Shown: piece by piece, positions 19,201 through 25,599 of the stretch | How positions within the stretch are numbered: the stretch's first letter is position 1 | Layout of the letters: the number at the start of each line of letters is the position of its first letter | From: Pseudoxanthomonas sp. | GTDB lineage: Bacteria > Pseudomonadota > Gammaproteobacteria > Xanthomonadales > Xanthomonadaceae | Direction: 5' to 3' | Length of the DNA: 39,366 nt | Assembly: GCF_024710765.1 (NCBI RefSeq) | Contig: NZ_JANJUE010000090.1 | Span: forward strand, 1 to 39,366 | Notes under the pieces: generated by a model | Database searches by the model: none | Told to the model about the DNA's origin: nothing | The model's input: only the letters and a program-made list of their open reading frames with translations | Made by a program: the position numbers and the translations under genes

Positions 19201-22200
19201 GTCGCCGGCGAAGCTCAGCAGGCCATTGACGTACAGCGAGGTGGTATCGAATCCGCCCGCGTGGATGGCGTCCACGCCGTAGCGTGCCTGGCCGTAGCGC
19301 AGGCTGTCGTGCGCCACGCCGGCTTCGGCGTCCGCCGCCAGCCCGCTGCCGCCGTAGTGCTGTTCCAGCAGCAGTTCGCGCGGCACGCGCACGCCGTCGT
19401 CGACGTCGTTCCCCAGATAATCCCAGCGGCCGACTTCACGATAACGCGGCGTCTCCAGATTGAGCGCCAGCGTGCCGCCGGCCGCGCCGGCGCCGCCGGC
19501 GAGCGCGCGCAACTGGCCGTCGATGTACAGGCCGTTGCTCGCGCTCAGCGCGATGACGCCGCCGTGGCTCGGAATGAGCGTGCTGCCCAAGCCCGGCAGA
19601 TCGAGCGTCGCCTGCGCGCCCGACGCCTCCAGGCGCGCGCCAGCGCGGACCACCAGGAAGGCATCCACGGCATCGATGTCGCGCGCATCCAGATTGTGGC
19701 GCGCGCCGATTTCGATGGTGCCGCCGTCGAGCACCTGGCCAAAACGACGGCCCTGCGCATCGACGCCGGTGTAGGCGCGCCCGGAGACATCCAGCAGCGC
19801 CTGATCGCCGATCCAGATCGAGCGTGCGTTCGGCTGCCCGTTCGGACGATTCCTTTGAGTCCCCTGCCCCGACTCGCCGGGCAGGATGGAAATGCGCCCG
19901 CCATGCGCCCGCAGTTCACCCTCGACGGTGATCTGGTCGTTGGCGGTCAGGCGGATCGACTGGCCCGGATCCACCGTGATGCGACTGCCCTTGCCGATGT
20001 CCAGAAGACCGTTGGCGTAGATCGAACCGGCGACCAGCGACAGGCTGGCGCCGGGACGCAGCGTGGTGCGCCCCTTGGCGGCGTCATCCTGCTGCAGCGG
20101 CGGCAGCCAGGGGGTCAGGACATCGGCGGGATCCGCGCCGGTCGCGATCTGGCGCGCGCGTTCGCGGTCGTGGTCGAGCACCGGCATCACCACCGAAAGA
20201 TCGGTACCCGCCGGGACGATCACCCCGTCACGCCCCTGCACCGCGTACGACTTGAAGCCGGACTGGAACAGATCGCCGTCCAGGGTCAGGAACGGCAGCA
20301 CGTCGACGGCGTCAGGCCACGCCGTGCCGGGCGGGATGCGCTGGCCACGCGGCACCACGATGGCCGTGGTCGCGATGCTGCCCGCGGTATAGGTCGCGGT
20401 GTGCGAATGGATGGGCAGGCCATCCGGGAAGACGTCGCGCGGCACGACGAAGCCGGCGTCCAGTTCGGTGATCATGTGCAGCACCGTGCCGGCCGGCAGC
20501 ACCGTGCCCGCCTGGCGATAGACGCCATCGGCCGTCACCACCGTCACCGGCACGCGCCAGCTGGCCTGCAGGGTGACCGGATTGCCTTCACTGATGAGCG
20601 GACGCGTGCGTACCGGGACCTCCTGGCCGCCCATCACGCGGGTGATCGTGACGCTGAAATCGAGCGGAATCCGCTCACCGGGTTCGATCACGTAGTCGTC
20701 GGCCAGGCGCAGGGGAAGCTGGCTGGTTTCGCCCGCGGGCAGCCGTTCGATCGCCTGCGGCGCGTCGCCGCCAATGCTGATCAGGGTGCCGTTCTCGATG
20801 TCGAGCCGCCCGCCGCCCTTGACGCCATAGCCACGCACCTTGCCGTCCAGCGCAAGCACGCCGGTGCCGCCGTTCATGCCGGCGGCCAGCGTCACGTTGC
20901 CGCCACGCCCTCCCTGCAGGTGATCATCCACGACGAGGGTTGCGCCCGAGGACACGTCGATCAGGCTGTCCTTGCCCAGGATCACGTTGCCGTCGCTGCG
21001 CAACGACACGCTGCCGCCGTCCACGAACGGCAGGCCGGCGATGTCGTTGCCGTCGCGCTGCTGGTTGTTCCAGACTCCACGCGCATCCAGGGTGACGCCA
21101 TCGGCCAGGCTCACCTGGCGCAGATGGCCCTCCGGCGTGACCTCGCTGATCGCGATGTCCAGCCATTTGCCTCCGCCGCTGGTGGTTCGCTGGGTGACGA
21201 TGTTGCCCAGGCGGATGCTGCCGCTGCGTGCGGTCAGATCCGCGTTGACGTCCACCTGGCTGGCGTGCAGCGCGATCGTGCCGCCCGGCGAGACCGTGAG
21301 CGCCTCGTCCACCCGCACGCCGCCGCGCGCGTAGACTTCCAGCCCCCCGAGCCCCTGGCGATTCAACCAGGCCGTGTCCAGCGCGATGCGCCCGGCCTGC
21401 GGTTCGGCGCCCCGCGCGGCGGCGCCGATGGTCACCGTGTTGACGACGGCGCCCGGCGAATGGCGCAGATCGCCGGAGTCCTTGTCGTAAACCGGCTGAT
21501 GGCTGCCGATCACCAGCGTCGAGCCCCGCGCGACCGCGGTCTGCGCCTGCTGATAGCTTTCCAGCGCGGCGTCGCGCGCACGCTGCTGGCGATCGCCCTG
21601 GAAGGTGCTGCCTTCGACATCGCCTTCCAGCACCGCGCCGCGGGTCGCCACCACCAGCTTGCCGGCATCACGGCCCACCACGTAGCCGCTCTCCAGGCGC
21701 GTGCGCGGCGCGATCAGCGGGTTGTAGTAGTACGACGTGGTCTGCGAGCCCCAGCGTTCGTGACGATCCTCGAAGCCCTTGTAGAGGCCGGTGTAGATCA
21801 GATCGCCGGGCGCATTGGAGGCGTTGTAGAGCCTGCCGTCGGCGCCCTTGAGAAATGTCTGGTTGACCCGTCCGGTCTGCACGTCCAGGGTGCCCCCGGA
21901 CAGATTGATCCGGGAGCCCTCGCGGGTGACCACTTCGCCGCCGCTGAACTGCACGGTGCCGCCCTGCGCGGACCATTCGCCGATGCCGTGGCCGGTGACG
22001 CCCAGGTAGCCGCCGACTTCCAGCAGGCCGCCGGCGGTGTACCAGCGATCGGTTTCGTAGCCGTTGGTGCCGGCCGGCACCAGCACCAGATCGCGCCGGT
22101 CCAGCCATATGTTGCTGTTGTTGAGGCGCTTGTCGTCGCGGTTGCCGGACGCGTCGCGCTGTTCATTGCCCTGCACGTTGATCAGGACATTGTTGGCTTC

Positions 22201-23775
22201 CATGGCGATGCGCACGCCGACCGCGCCGGACACGTCGATGCGCGCGCCGTCGGCCACCGTGGACCGGCCCGCCGCTTCCACCAGCACCTGGCCGCCGGTG
22301 GCGAGGGTCAGCGACTGGCCCTGGAAATCGACGTCGCCGCCGCTGCTGATCCGGATCAGCGACTGGTCGCGGCGATGGGTGACGTTGCCGTCCGGCTTGT
22401 CGGTGTCGCGCACCAGGGTTTCGCGCTGCACGTCCAGCGCGGTGGTCGCGCTTTCGTCCAGCACCACCGCGGTGACACTGTCCTTGTCCAGGGTGATGCG
22501 GCCGTCGGTATTACCGGCCGCATTGGTCAGGTGGACGGTGCCGCGCGCGTGCACGGACGTGGTCGCCACCACCGTACCCTGCTGGCGCACGTCGTCGCCG
22601 ATCAGGCTGATGTCGCCGGTGGCTGCCTGGATCAGGCCGGTGTTGCCGACCAACCCGGTCGCCGTGTTGCCGCCCGCCGGCAGGCGCAGCGTGGAGACCA
22701 GGTTTCCGCGCGTGGTCGAGGCCTGGTTGCCATCGGTATCCATGCCCTTGCGGATGACGAAGGCATCGCCGGCGGCGAGCGTGGTCTGGCCGTTGGCCGT
22801 GGTGATCTGGCCGTGGTTCTGGACCTGCTGGCCCAGCAGCAGTACATAGCCACCGCCCTCGGTCACCGACTTGGGCACGTGGGTGGTGATCTGCGCGCCC
22901 TGCTCGACGGTGATGCCGGCGGTTGCCGCCCCATAGCGGAAACTGCTGGCCGTGGAAGCCAGATCGTTGGCGAAGGTGGGAATGAAGTCCTTGCCCTGCG
23001 CCTGGCTGTAGAGACCGTTGCGGAACTGCGCATCGTTGATGTTGACGGCCGACGCGGCGAGATTCTTGACGTTGACCTGGCTGGTGCCGTTGAACACCAC
23101 GCCGTTGCGGTTGATCAGGAACACGGTGCCGTCGGCCTTGATCTGGCCCTGGATCTGCGATGGCCGCGCGTTCGGGTCGTTGATGCGGTTGAGCACCGAC
23201 CAGGCCGCGCCCTGCTTGAAGTCGACCGTGGTGTTGCGGCCGACGTTGAAGGTTTCCCAGTTGAGGATGGCCTTGTCGGCGGTCTGCTCGATGGTGACGG
23301 TGGTCTTGCCGTCGGCCACCTGCTGGGTCGGATCCTTGGCGTTGTGCCAGCCGCGGGTGAGCGCATCCTGGTCGATCTTCAGGCCGCCTTCGCCCAGTCC
23401 ATCGGGGATGTTCGGCGCGCGCAGGCGCGCTGCGTCGCGCGCGGCCTGCTGCATGCGCTGCTGCATGGCGATGGCCTGCGCGGCGGTGCCCAGGTTTTCC
23501 AGCGAGGTCTTGAGTTTCTCGCGCGCCTCGCGGTTCTGCTGTTCGGGGCGCGGCAGGTTGCTCGGCTGTCCGTTGGGCAGCCGTCCGGATTGGCTGGCGC
23601 TCTGCTGGTTGGCGCCCTTGGCGGCGAACCAGGCCGGGCTGAAGGCCTGCTGCGCGCCGGCGGTTCCGATCATGCCGCCGGCAACCAGCAATGCGGTGAT
23701 CGCATGGGCCAACGGCTTGATGCCCAGGCCATCGGCCGTGGAAGGAGTGCCCGTGCGTTGCGCCTGCTTCACCAT
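10222..23775 (-). CDS. Giant TpsA filamentous-haemagglutinin-family exoprotein (DUF3739 type)
   Basis: A secreted beta-helix adhesin of about 4,517 residues. The start is ATG 23775; an in-frame GTG at 23784 adds three residues. A signal segment spans about 20-42 (PLAHAITALLVAGGMIGTAGA). A Gln/Arg/Ala-rich helical insert at about 75-120 separates it from the TPS recognition domain (about 155-300), which holds NWETFNVGRNTTVDF, LINRNGVVFNG and VKNLAASAVNI. The remainder is repeated beta-helix sequence built on GGxVxLxAxxDIxxxGx. Near the C-terminus, DFGGDINLLVPGGRTLIGVD and WSAEGDINAGRGSKT mark the DUF3739 region of this family, followed by a helical tail. No Hint, CdiA-CT or toxin domain is present, and no immunity gene follows. 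Only three cysteines occur (about 2207, 2213, 3096). TpsB lies downstream and the sigma/anti-sigma operon upstream. Role inferred: adhesion, biofilm or contact-dependent surface function. Confidence 0.92.
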   Translation of the reverse strand: MVKQAQRTGTPSTADGLGIKPLAHAITALLVAGGMIGTAGAQQAFSPAWFAAKGANQQSASQSGRLPNGQPSNLPRPEQQNREAREKLKTSLENLGTAAQAIAMQQRMQQAARDAARLRAPNIPDGLGEGGLKIDQDALTRGWHNAKDPTQQVADGKTTVTIEQTADKAILNWETFNVGRNTTVDFKQGAAWSVLNRINDPNARPSQIQGQIKADGTVFLINRNGVVFNGTSQVNVKNLAASAVNINDAQFRNGLYSQAQGKDFIPTFANDLASTASSFRYGAATAGITVEQGAQITTHVPKSVTEGGGYVLLLGQQVQNHGQITTANGQTTLAAGDAFVIRKGMDTDGNQASTTRGNLVSTLRLPAGGNTATGLVGNTGLIQAATGDISLIGDDVRQQGTVVATTSVHARGTVHLTNAAGNTDGRITLDKDSVTAVVLDESATTALDVQRETLVRDTDKPDGNVTHRRDQSLIRISSGGDVDFQGQSLTLATGGQVLVEAAGRSTVADGARIDVSGAVGVRIAMEANNVLINVQGNEQRDASGNRDDKRLNNSNIWLDRRDLVLVPAGTNGYETDRWYTAGGLLEVGGYLGVTGHGIGEWSAQGGTVQFSGGEVVTREGSRINLSGGTLDVQTGRVNQTFLKGADGRLYNASNAPGDLIYTGLYKGFEDRHERWGSQTTSYYYNPLIAPRTRLESGYVVGRDAGKLVVATRGAVLEGDVEGSTFQGDRQQRARDAALESYQQAQTAVARGSTLVIGSHQPVYDKDSGDLRHSPGAVVNTVTIGAAARGAEPQAGRIALDTAWLNRQGLGGLEVYARGGVRVDEALTVSPGGTIALHASQVDVNADLTARSGSIRLGNIVTQRTTSGGGKWLDIAISEVTPEGHLRQVSLADGVTLDARGVWNNQQRDGNDIAGLPFVDGGSVSLRSDGNVILGKDSLIDVSSGATLVVDDHLQGGRGGNVTLAAGMNGGTGVLALDGKVRGYGVKGGGRLDIENGTLISIGGDAPQAIERLPAGETSQLPLRLADDYVIEPGERIPLDFSVTITRVMGGQEVPVRTRPLISEGNPVTLQASWRVPVTVVTADGVYRQAGTVLPAGTVLHMITELDAGFVVPRDVFPDGLPIHSHTATYTAGSIATTAIVVPRGQRIPPGTAWPDAVDVLPFLTLDGDLFQSGFKSYAVQGRDGVIVPAGTDLSVVMPVLDHDRERARQIATGADPADVLTPWLPPLQQDDAAKGRTTLRPGASLSLVAGSIYANGLLDIGKGSRITVDPGQSIRLTANDQITVEGELRAHGGRISILPGESGQGTQRNRPNGQPNARSIWIGDQALLDVSGRAYTGVDAQGRRFGQVLDGGTIEIGARHNLDARDIDAVDAFLVVRAGARLEASGAQATLDLPGLGSTLIPSHGGVIALSASNGLYIDGQLRALAGGAGAAGGTLALNLETPRYREVGRWDYLGNDVDDGVRVPRELLLEQHYGGSGLAADAEAGVAHDSLRYGQARYGVDAIHAGGFDTTSLYVNGLLSFAGDIDLRMRQALHLTASGIGLGVDAARDSRVTLAAPYLRVSGSARRQGDGEMMPNPVFGSRNAGAGAGTLGAPGIAEGSTLRLEADLIDLVGEVGMGANGEIVHNGGTPLKVRRDAFEALQMHSRGDLRLRGAKLFSPGDATLAARQIYGSGSVVVGLRSRVNQWNNLEHYYDPDSRLDIARVGTELPPMPYSVFGAMSFSAATVNQGGVLRAPLGSITLGSADNSGKTGLVNLLPGSITSVSARGLTLPYGGTVDGLVYQYDGADVDFHGIGSEPKVEFQSSAVNAQADATVDLSGGGELTGAAFLSGRGGSTDARLHPLVQMAADGSGFILPGLFTNPVYAIVPGVQAGQAPVGGEQGAGAPALGRQITIGAGVPGLPPGTYTLLPSTYALLPGAFRVEINGLAGTAAPFGNVTAMRNGSWSTAAQLGTANTGVRDALPTQVILTSADTLRSYSQYNETSYAQFAIDSAARDGVPRALLERDAKAISLRLIERSEEGALGAPALRFDATVRATPEAGGHGSLTNLWYARNYEILADGAAPTEGFNGVSVHASELNAIGGARVVIGGRLTSTQRDHTGSQQKANQVGVMGNSTASIVLREGAVLEGTDVFLITSRVDGAITLEQGAGINTLGKGASTLGAEQGYVYSPGANSMLAVSNGVLDLLAPDAASSDGNGAGAIEIGTCAIGKACQGETRLYSEGTIATATDNRFVLGDEVRYGTRNLVLAVGGINVGSETALADAARRGALPAGMTLNQQVLDRLLLGDTRNGAPALQNLALTARESINFYESVILSTFNPATGKSALKQLVLGTPAILGHGDAGDVARIHTDTLVWTGSRLPGGNVVAQGPGTGSGQLVFDARVIDFGHATKSQPDTVRSHDRLALGFAGVSLNASERVTASHKGTLSVYQSQGDWDAASRTFAYHGGNLNIATPLLTGAAGSVNRITAGGDIRVTGSGSATTTPATNASDALGAEIALDSRGGGLSFDGVAWLPSGKLSLSARDEVVLGDAARLDLAGRKLDFFDVSKYSWGGEVVLESRAGDVRQSATAQIDLSARFNRAGRLSAIAQGGTVDLAGRILGASSGHYDAGGTDVPFMAGRIDVHGRRIADFAGLNARLTSDGMTGGRSFRLGEGDLVIGNELKAHEINVSLDRGQITVNGTIDASGEQAGSIRLAARDGVTLTGGAVLDASADVLRRDSYGQVIEAPNRATIEVDSGTGPLRIDSGARMDLRVAGADRGYGTVALNAPRVGGNDITIDARGGIAIEGAKAITVNAFISDDSARPGTDATTDGGSYQVIDQDYLDRLHGQSTIFLNAALGNADLMENRLAGLRGYRDQFHLRPGVQIVSSTDPAINPDGNLHVDGDLDLSGHRYASVNPHSQRTGVRGSGEAGALVIRARGDLEVFGSISDGFDGSRLAAGFDDQGWILTRGRQPHGADVVVPHGGMVTLVAGTVFPSGKVLNYDVRINGMEVAAGTRLPTEVTLAQPMTLARGTVLGGPVFDAAGQLLYAAGTVLADAIVLPVDTRLGAGLRLPVAARLGEMIWPAGVALPAPSRGTGVTLAADLALAKGAFIPCETDVKLPGDVQLVDLRGKDADGNQGRQWTLAPMLAAGSQSWDITLVGGADPEAADRLAVSRERTGGLRLSDNHYGMGMQELPVPGTGSPAVYRWDDAPNPEFVDLVSLFGYSFPIMAGAVITPAEVDELKMLGIIAEDPSELNAWGYGDLAAMVTPATPPDMEFVTLPVREQLASVVRTGTGDLKLVSGDDILTTSLYGIYTAGTPSARLAAADGSDPFNLARGRTAQGTVLGAGGGLFEHLVDGGGQSLYQAWFPEAGGNLLLRARGDIMGDSLGKPTTVIRQDANGYRTMPLTGSASVGNWLWRQGSGSVGDAGGNVATAWWINFGTYVASSRDNSMSQFEIMPRQVAFTGFGTLGGGNLLLETGGDAGMLQGRGDQGYVISRSQGVNLAVASTGRVTASGELVQTGGGDLDIRIGGGLNPDPAQRSFPVGNLLPEANTFPVNNVHRLDLNGSFTNLRGALRMEAGSVGGIELRYGGLDPKESRASDVYTAITSTSGGGPLLVLGDATARIDARGDLVLAGAADGGRVPQFHGGTPYRINDTLRDGGGWNWFSLWTPSTSVDLFAAGGNLTPTLGELDRGDFSDFLATDGNFIYPSIVRAVAASGSLFYGINNNASGVVLAPSPVDTRFVVESAGQLELLARDSIYAGGNGFSMSGADPTRLPSPFNPGFIGLGDNVWYGRRIWHNVSADAVAPSVLFAAGGGGPLGTAQAYPLFSFTPPTASGHVYAGREPARYYAVEGDLVGLQLGGIVYRGLHTGERGKYPSWYDGGGAVAIRAGRDIVNAGTQLGQFDTLGQNYGQMIGSLGWFGTPTTLDPSAPHKPDHIGTGTSRGNLIVHASADDVSVVEAGRDIRYSTFYVAGPGQLELTAGRDVYMADKGELRSIGPVYDITPGDRGSGAGITVMAGVGEHGADWAAFAARYLDPANLADPERPLAEQAGKAVRIYDGSLTLAQWLAREFGYGGDEAGAQAFMVGKQAELDRARDAALAAGGSAGIRNLTREFQRESDLHLVNWLTTRFGGANGLGLHFDAGRMDARAFFAALPPEQQRVFLRNAYYNELKAGGREYNQAGGPREGSYLRGREAIATLLPAKDKAGNAIHYQGGLTMFSSAAYYENFGETASARPRPGRSYIREDEWFARGLPSDVPFYKVLDAGIHTDFGGDINLLVPGGRTLIGVDGGFTPAEGSGVLTQGDGDINIYSRGSLLLGQSRIFTTFGGNILAWSAEGDINAGRGSKTTIVYTPQRRAYDAIGNVSLSPTTPNTGAGIATLNPIAEVPPGDVDLIAPLGTIDAGEAGIRVSGNVNLAALRVVNAENIQVQGEAKGIPVVASVNVSALSNASSAATSAVQAAQDMVKRQTARNRPSVISVQVIGFGADAGSAAPRRDDDGYDAHSVVQVSMGEPANESRSRPASSNPRQGRH

Positions 23776-24022
23776 TGCTCTCACCCGTGGAATGTCGTTC
23801 GCTGGATGCGCTTGCCGCTTCTTCCCATGCCCGTGTCGAACACGGTGGGATGCGTCGTGCGCGTTACGATGGGTAAGACCGCCGCCGGTGACGACGACTG
23901 AACCGTTGCAACAAAAAATTCATCTGCCTGATGGCGAATCGCTGTTCGACGGCGGATTTCATGTTTCCGTCATCTCCAGGTGCTAGGCAGGACGTGGCTG
24001 ACGCGTCTTGCGTCGCGCGTGT
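23776..24022 (-). promoter_or_regulatory. 247-bp gap between fecR-like gene and tpsA; presumed tpsA promoter region
   Basis: No gene is visible. It is the only sizeable gap between the signalling operon and the tpsA-porin genes, so it is the natural site for the promoter recognised by the adjacent ECF sigma factor. The minus strand contains an A/T patch (GAATTTTTTGTTGCAAC, about 23922-23906) and GGAAACATGAAATCC upstream of it. I could not fit a convincing -35/-10 pair, so the exact promoter is not called. The tpsA start has GGTGAG a few bases ahead. Confidence 0.4.
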
Positions 24023-25063
24023 TCAACCCAGCAGGGTCAGCCCGCCGGGCATCGTCGTGACGCGTGCGCCGTAGACGTCATGGACCAGGTCGAGAAAGGT
24101 GTCGGGCTGCGCGGTGGGAATGCGCGCCTGCACTTTCCGACGCCCCAGCTCCGCGCGCGTGATCAGGATCCGCCCGGGTCGATAGCGATTGATCTCGTCG
24201 ACCACGCGCGCAAGCGGCTCGTTGTCGAACACCAGGAAGCCGTGCCGCCAGGCGTCGACCCGCGCCGGGTCCACCGGCGCCACCGATGCGATCCGGGCCT
24301 GCGCCAGGCGCGCCTGCCACGCCGGTTCCAGCACCACCGTGCGTCCTCCCTGCTCCACCCGCGCCTGCCCGGCCAGACAGGTGATCAGGCGATCCTCGGC
24401 GACGCAGCGCAGGTTGACGCGCGATCCCGGGACCAGCGTGACCACGCCCGCGTCCAGCCATACGCGCAGCGGCGATGCCGCGGCCACCGGTACGCTGAAC
24501 TGGGCTTCGCCCTGCACCAGTTCCAGCGAAGGCGAACCGGCGCGGTGATTCCGGTCAAGCGCGGTGCGCGCGCCCAGTTCCACCTTGACGCCGTCGATGT
24601 CCAGTGCGCGTTGCTCGCCCACCGCGGTGCGATAGTCGGCGGCGACCTCCTCCCACTCCGGCCACAGCCCGAGCGGGGAGCGCGCGATCAGCCAGCCGGC
24701 GGACGCGGCAACCGCGCCGCCGACGAAGGCGCGCCGTCCTAGGTTGATCGCGCGCGGCCGGCGTGAGGCCCGCGATGCGCCGGGAGGTTCGGCAAGCCCG
24801 GCCGGCGACGGTCGCGACGGCAGTGCCCGCAGGGGCGGCGCGGCGGCGGCACTTTCGGCCGCGACGGCCGCCGCCGGTTCTATCGCCGCCCAGAGCCGGC
24901 GCGCCTCGGCGAACGCGCGCGCATGCAGCGGTTCCGCACGCCAGCGACGGAACGCGTCGGCATCCAACGTCGTCGCCTGCCCCGAATGCAGGCGCAGCAG
25001 CCAGTCACGCGCCTGGGCGCGTGCCCTGGATGCCTGCGGAGATTCGTCCGGCCTCATATCCAT
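24023..25063 (-). CDS. FecR/VreR-type anti-sigma (sigma regulator) protein
   Basis: A 346-residue FecR-family regulator. The cytoplasmic N-terminal part (about 12-60, QARDWLLRLHSGQ, RRWRAEPLHARAFAEARRLW) is the sigma-binding domain. A low-complexity Ala/Pro linker follows, then one membrane segment at about 111-127 (RRAFVGGAVAASAGWLIA). The periplasmic FecR domain (about 145-260) has YRTAVGEQRALDI, GVKVELGARTAL, LELVQGEAQFSV and ARVEQGGRTVVLEP. The C-terminal receptor-facing domain (about 270-346) has GFLVFDNEPLARVVDEINRY. These proteins bind the STN domain of a partner and release or activate the sigma factor. The ATG overlaps the sigma-factor stop codon (TGATG), so the two are translated together. 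Twin arginines before the hydrophobic stretch resemble a Tat signal, as reported for E. coli FecR. Confidence 0.88.
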   Translation of the reverse strand: MDMRPDESPQASRARAQARDWLLRLHSGQATTLDADAFRRWRAEPLHARAFAEARRLWAAIEPAAAVAAESAAAAPPLRALPSRPSPAGLAEPPGASRASRRPRAINLGRRAFVGGAVAASAGWLIARSPLGLWPEWEEVAADYRTAVGEQRALDIDGVKVELGARTALDRNHRAGSPSLELVQGEAQFSVPVAAASPLRVWLDAGVVTLVPGSRVNLRCVAEDRLITCLAGQARVEQGGRTVVLEPAWQARLAQARIASVAPVDPARVDAWRHGFLVFDNEPLARVVDEINRYRPGRILITRAELGRRKVQARIPTAQPDTFLDLVHDVYGARVTTMPGGLTLLG

Positions 25064-25599
25064 CACGACTGTTTTCCTGCGCCGGGACCGAACCGCTGCA
25101 CCACCCGGCGATCCAGGCGGGTGGCGCAGTGCTGCAACGCCTTCTTCAGATCCTTGCCGATCATCCGCAGCGAAACGCCATGGCGGCGCGCGATCGCGTC
25201 CAGCGGCTCCTGTTCGACCCGCGCGGCCAGCAGGATGGCGCGCTGGCGGCGCGGCAGTTCCCGCAGCGCCTCGGCCAGCACCGCGATCTCCGCCTGTCCC
25301 AGCGCCACGCTGGCCGGATCCTGGTCGTCGACCACCTCGTCCATCAGAGCTTCGATCTCCATGCCGGTAAGGACGCGCGCCTGCGCCACCCGCTGATCGG
25401 TGGCAGCATTGACCGCCATGCGGAACAGGTACGCCACCGGATTGCGGTCCGGCTGCGCGTTCTCCCGCATGCGCTCCACCCGCAGCCAGGTTTCCTGCAA
25501 CGCCTCCAACGCCAGATCGTCCGAGCCCAGGCGCCGGCGCAGCCGCTTGCGGAATTCCTCGTAGTGATCGAGCAGCAAGGTTCGCAGGCCGGCGCTCAT
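25063..25599 (-). CDS. ECF sigma factor, FecI/VreI type
   Basis: A 178-residue RNA polymerase sigma factor. Region 2 spans about 8-75 (LLLDHYEEFRKRLRRRLGS, ALEALQETWLRVERM, NPVAYLFRMAVNAATDQR). Region 4 spans about 108-162 (ALRELPRRQRAILLAARVEQ, LDAIARRHGVSLRMIGKDLK). It lacks region 3, as ECF factors do. The ATG overlaps the upstream stop codon as ATGA and the stop overlaps the fecR start, so STN protein, sigma and anti-sigma are a coupled unit. Expected role: activating tpsA and downstream genes when the surface signal is present. The order STN-sigma-FecR is that of vreA-vreI-vreR in P. aeruginosa. Confidence 0.9.
   Translation of the reverse strand: MSAGLRTLLLDHYEEFRKRLRRRLGSDDLALEALQETWLRVERMRENAQPDRNPVAYLFRMAVNAATDQRVAQARVLTGMEIEALMDEVVDDQDPASVALGQAEIAVLAEALRELPRRQRAILLAARVEQEPLDAIARRHGVSLRMIGKDLKKALQHCATRLDRRVVQRFGPGAGKQS

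Noticed and set aside
18400-23901. Plus-strand open frame of about 1,833 codons
   Set aside because: Same reason: shadow of the tpsA coding strand, no recognisable domain or start context.
23905-23990. FecI-type promoter ahead of tpsA (GGAAAC ... GTCGAA)
   Set aside because: The spacing is 12 bases, shorter than the 15-17 expected for ECF promoters, so I did not call it.
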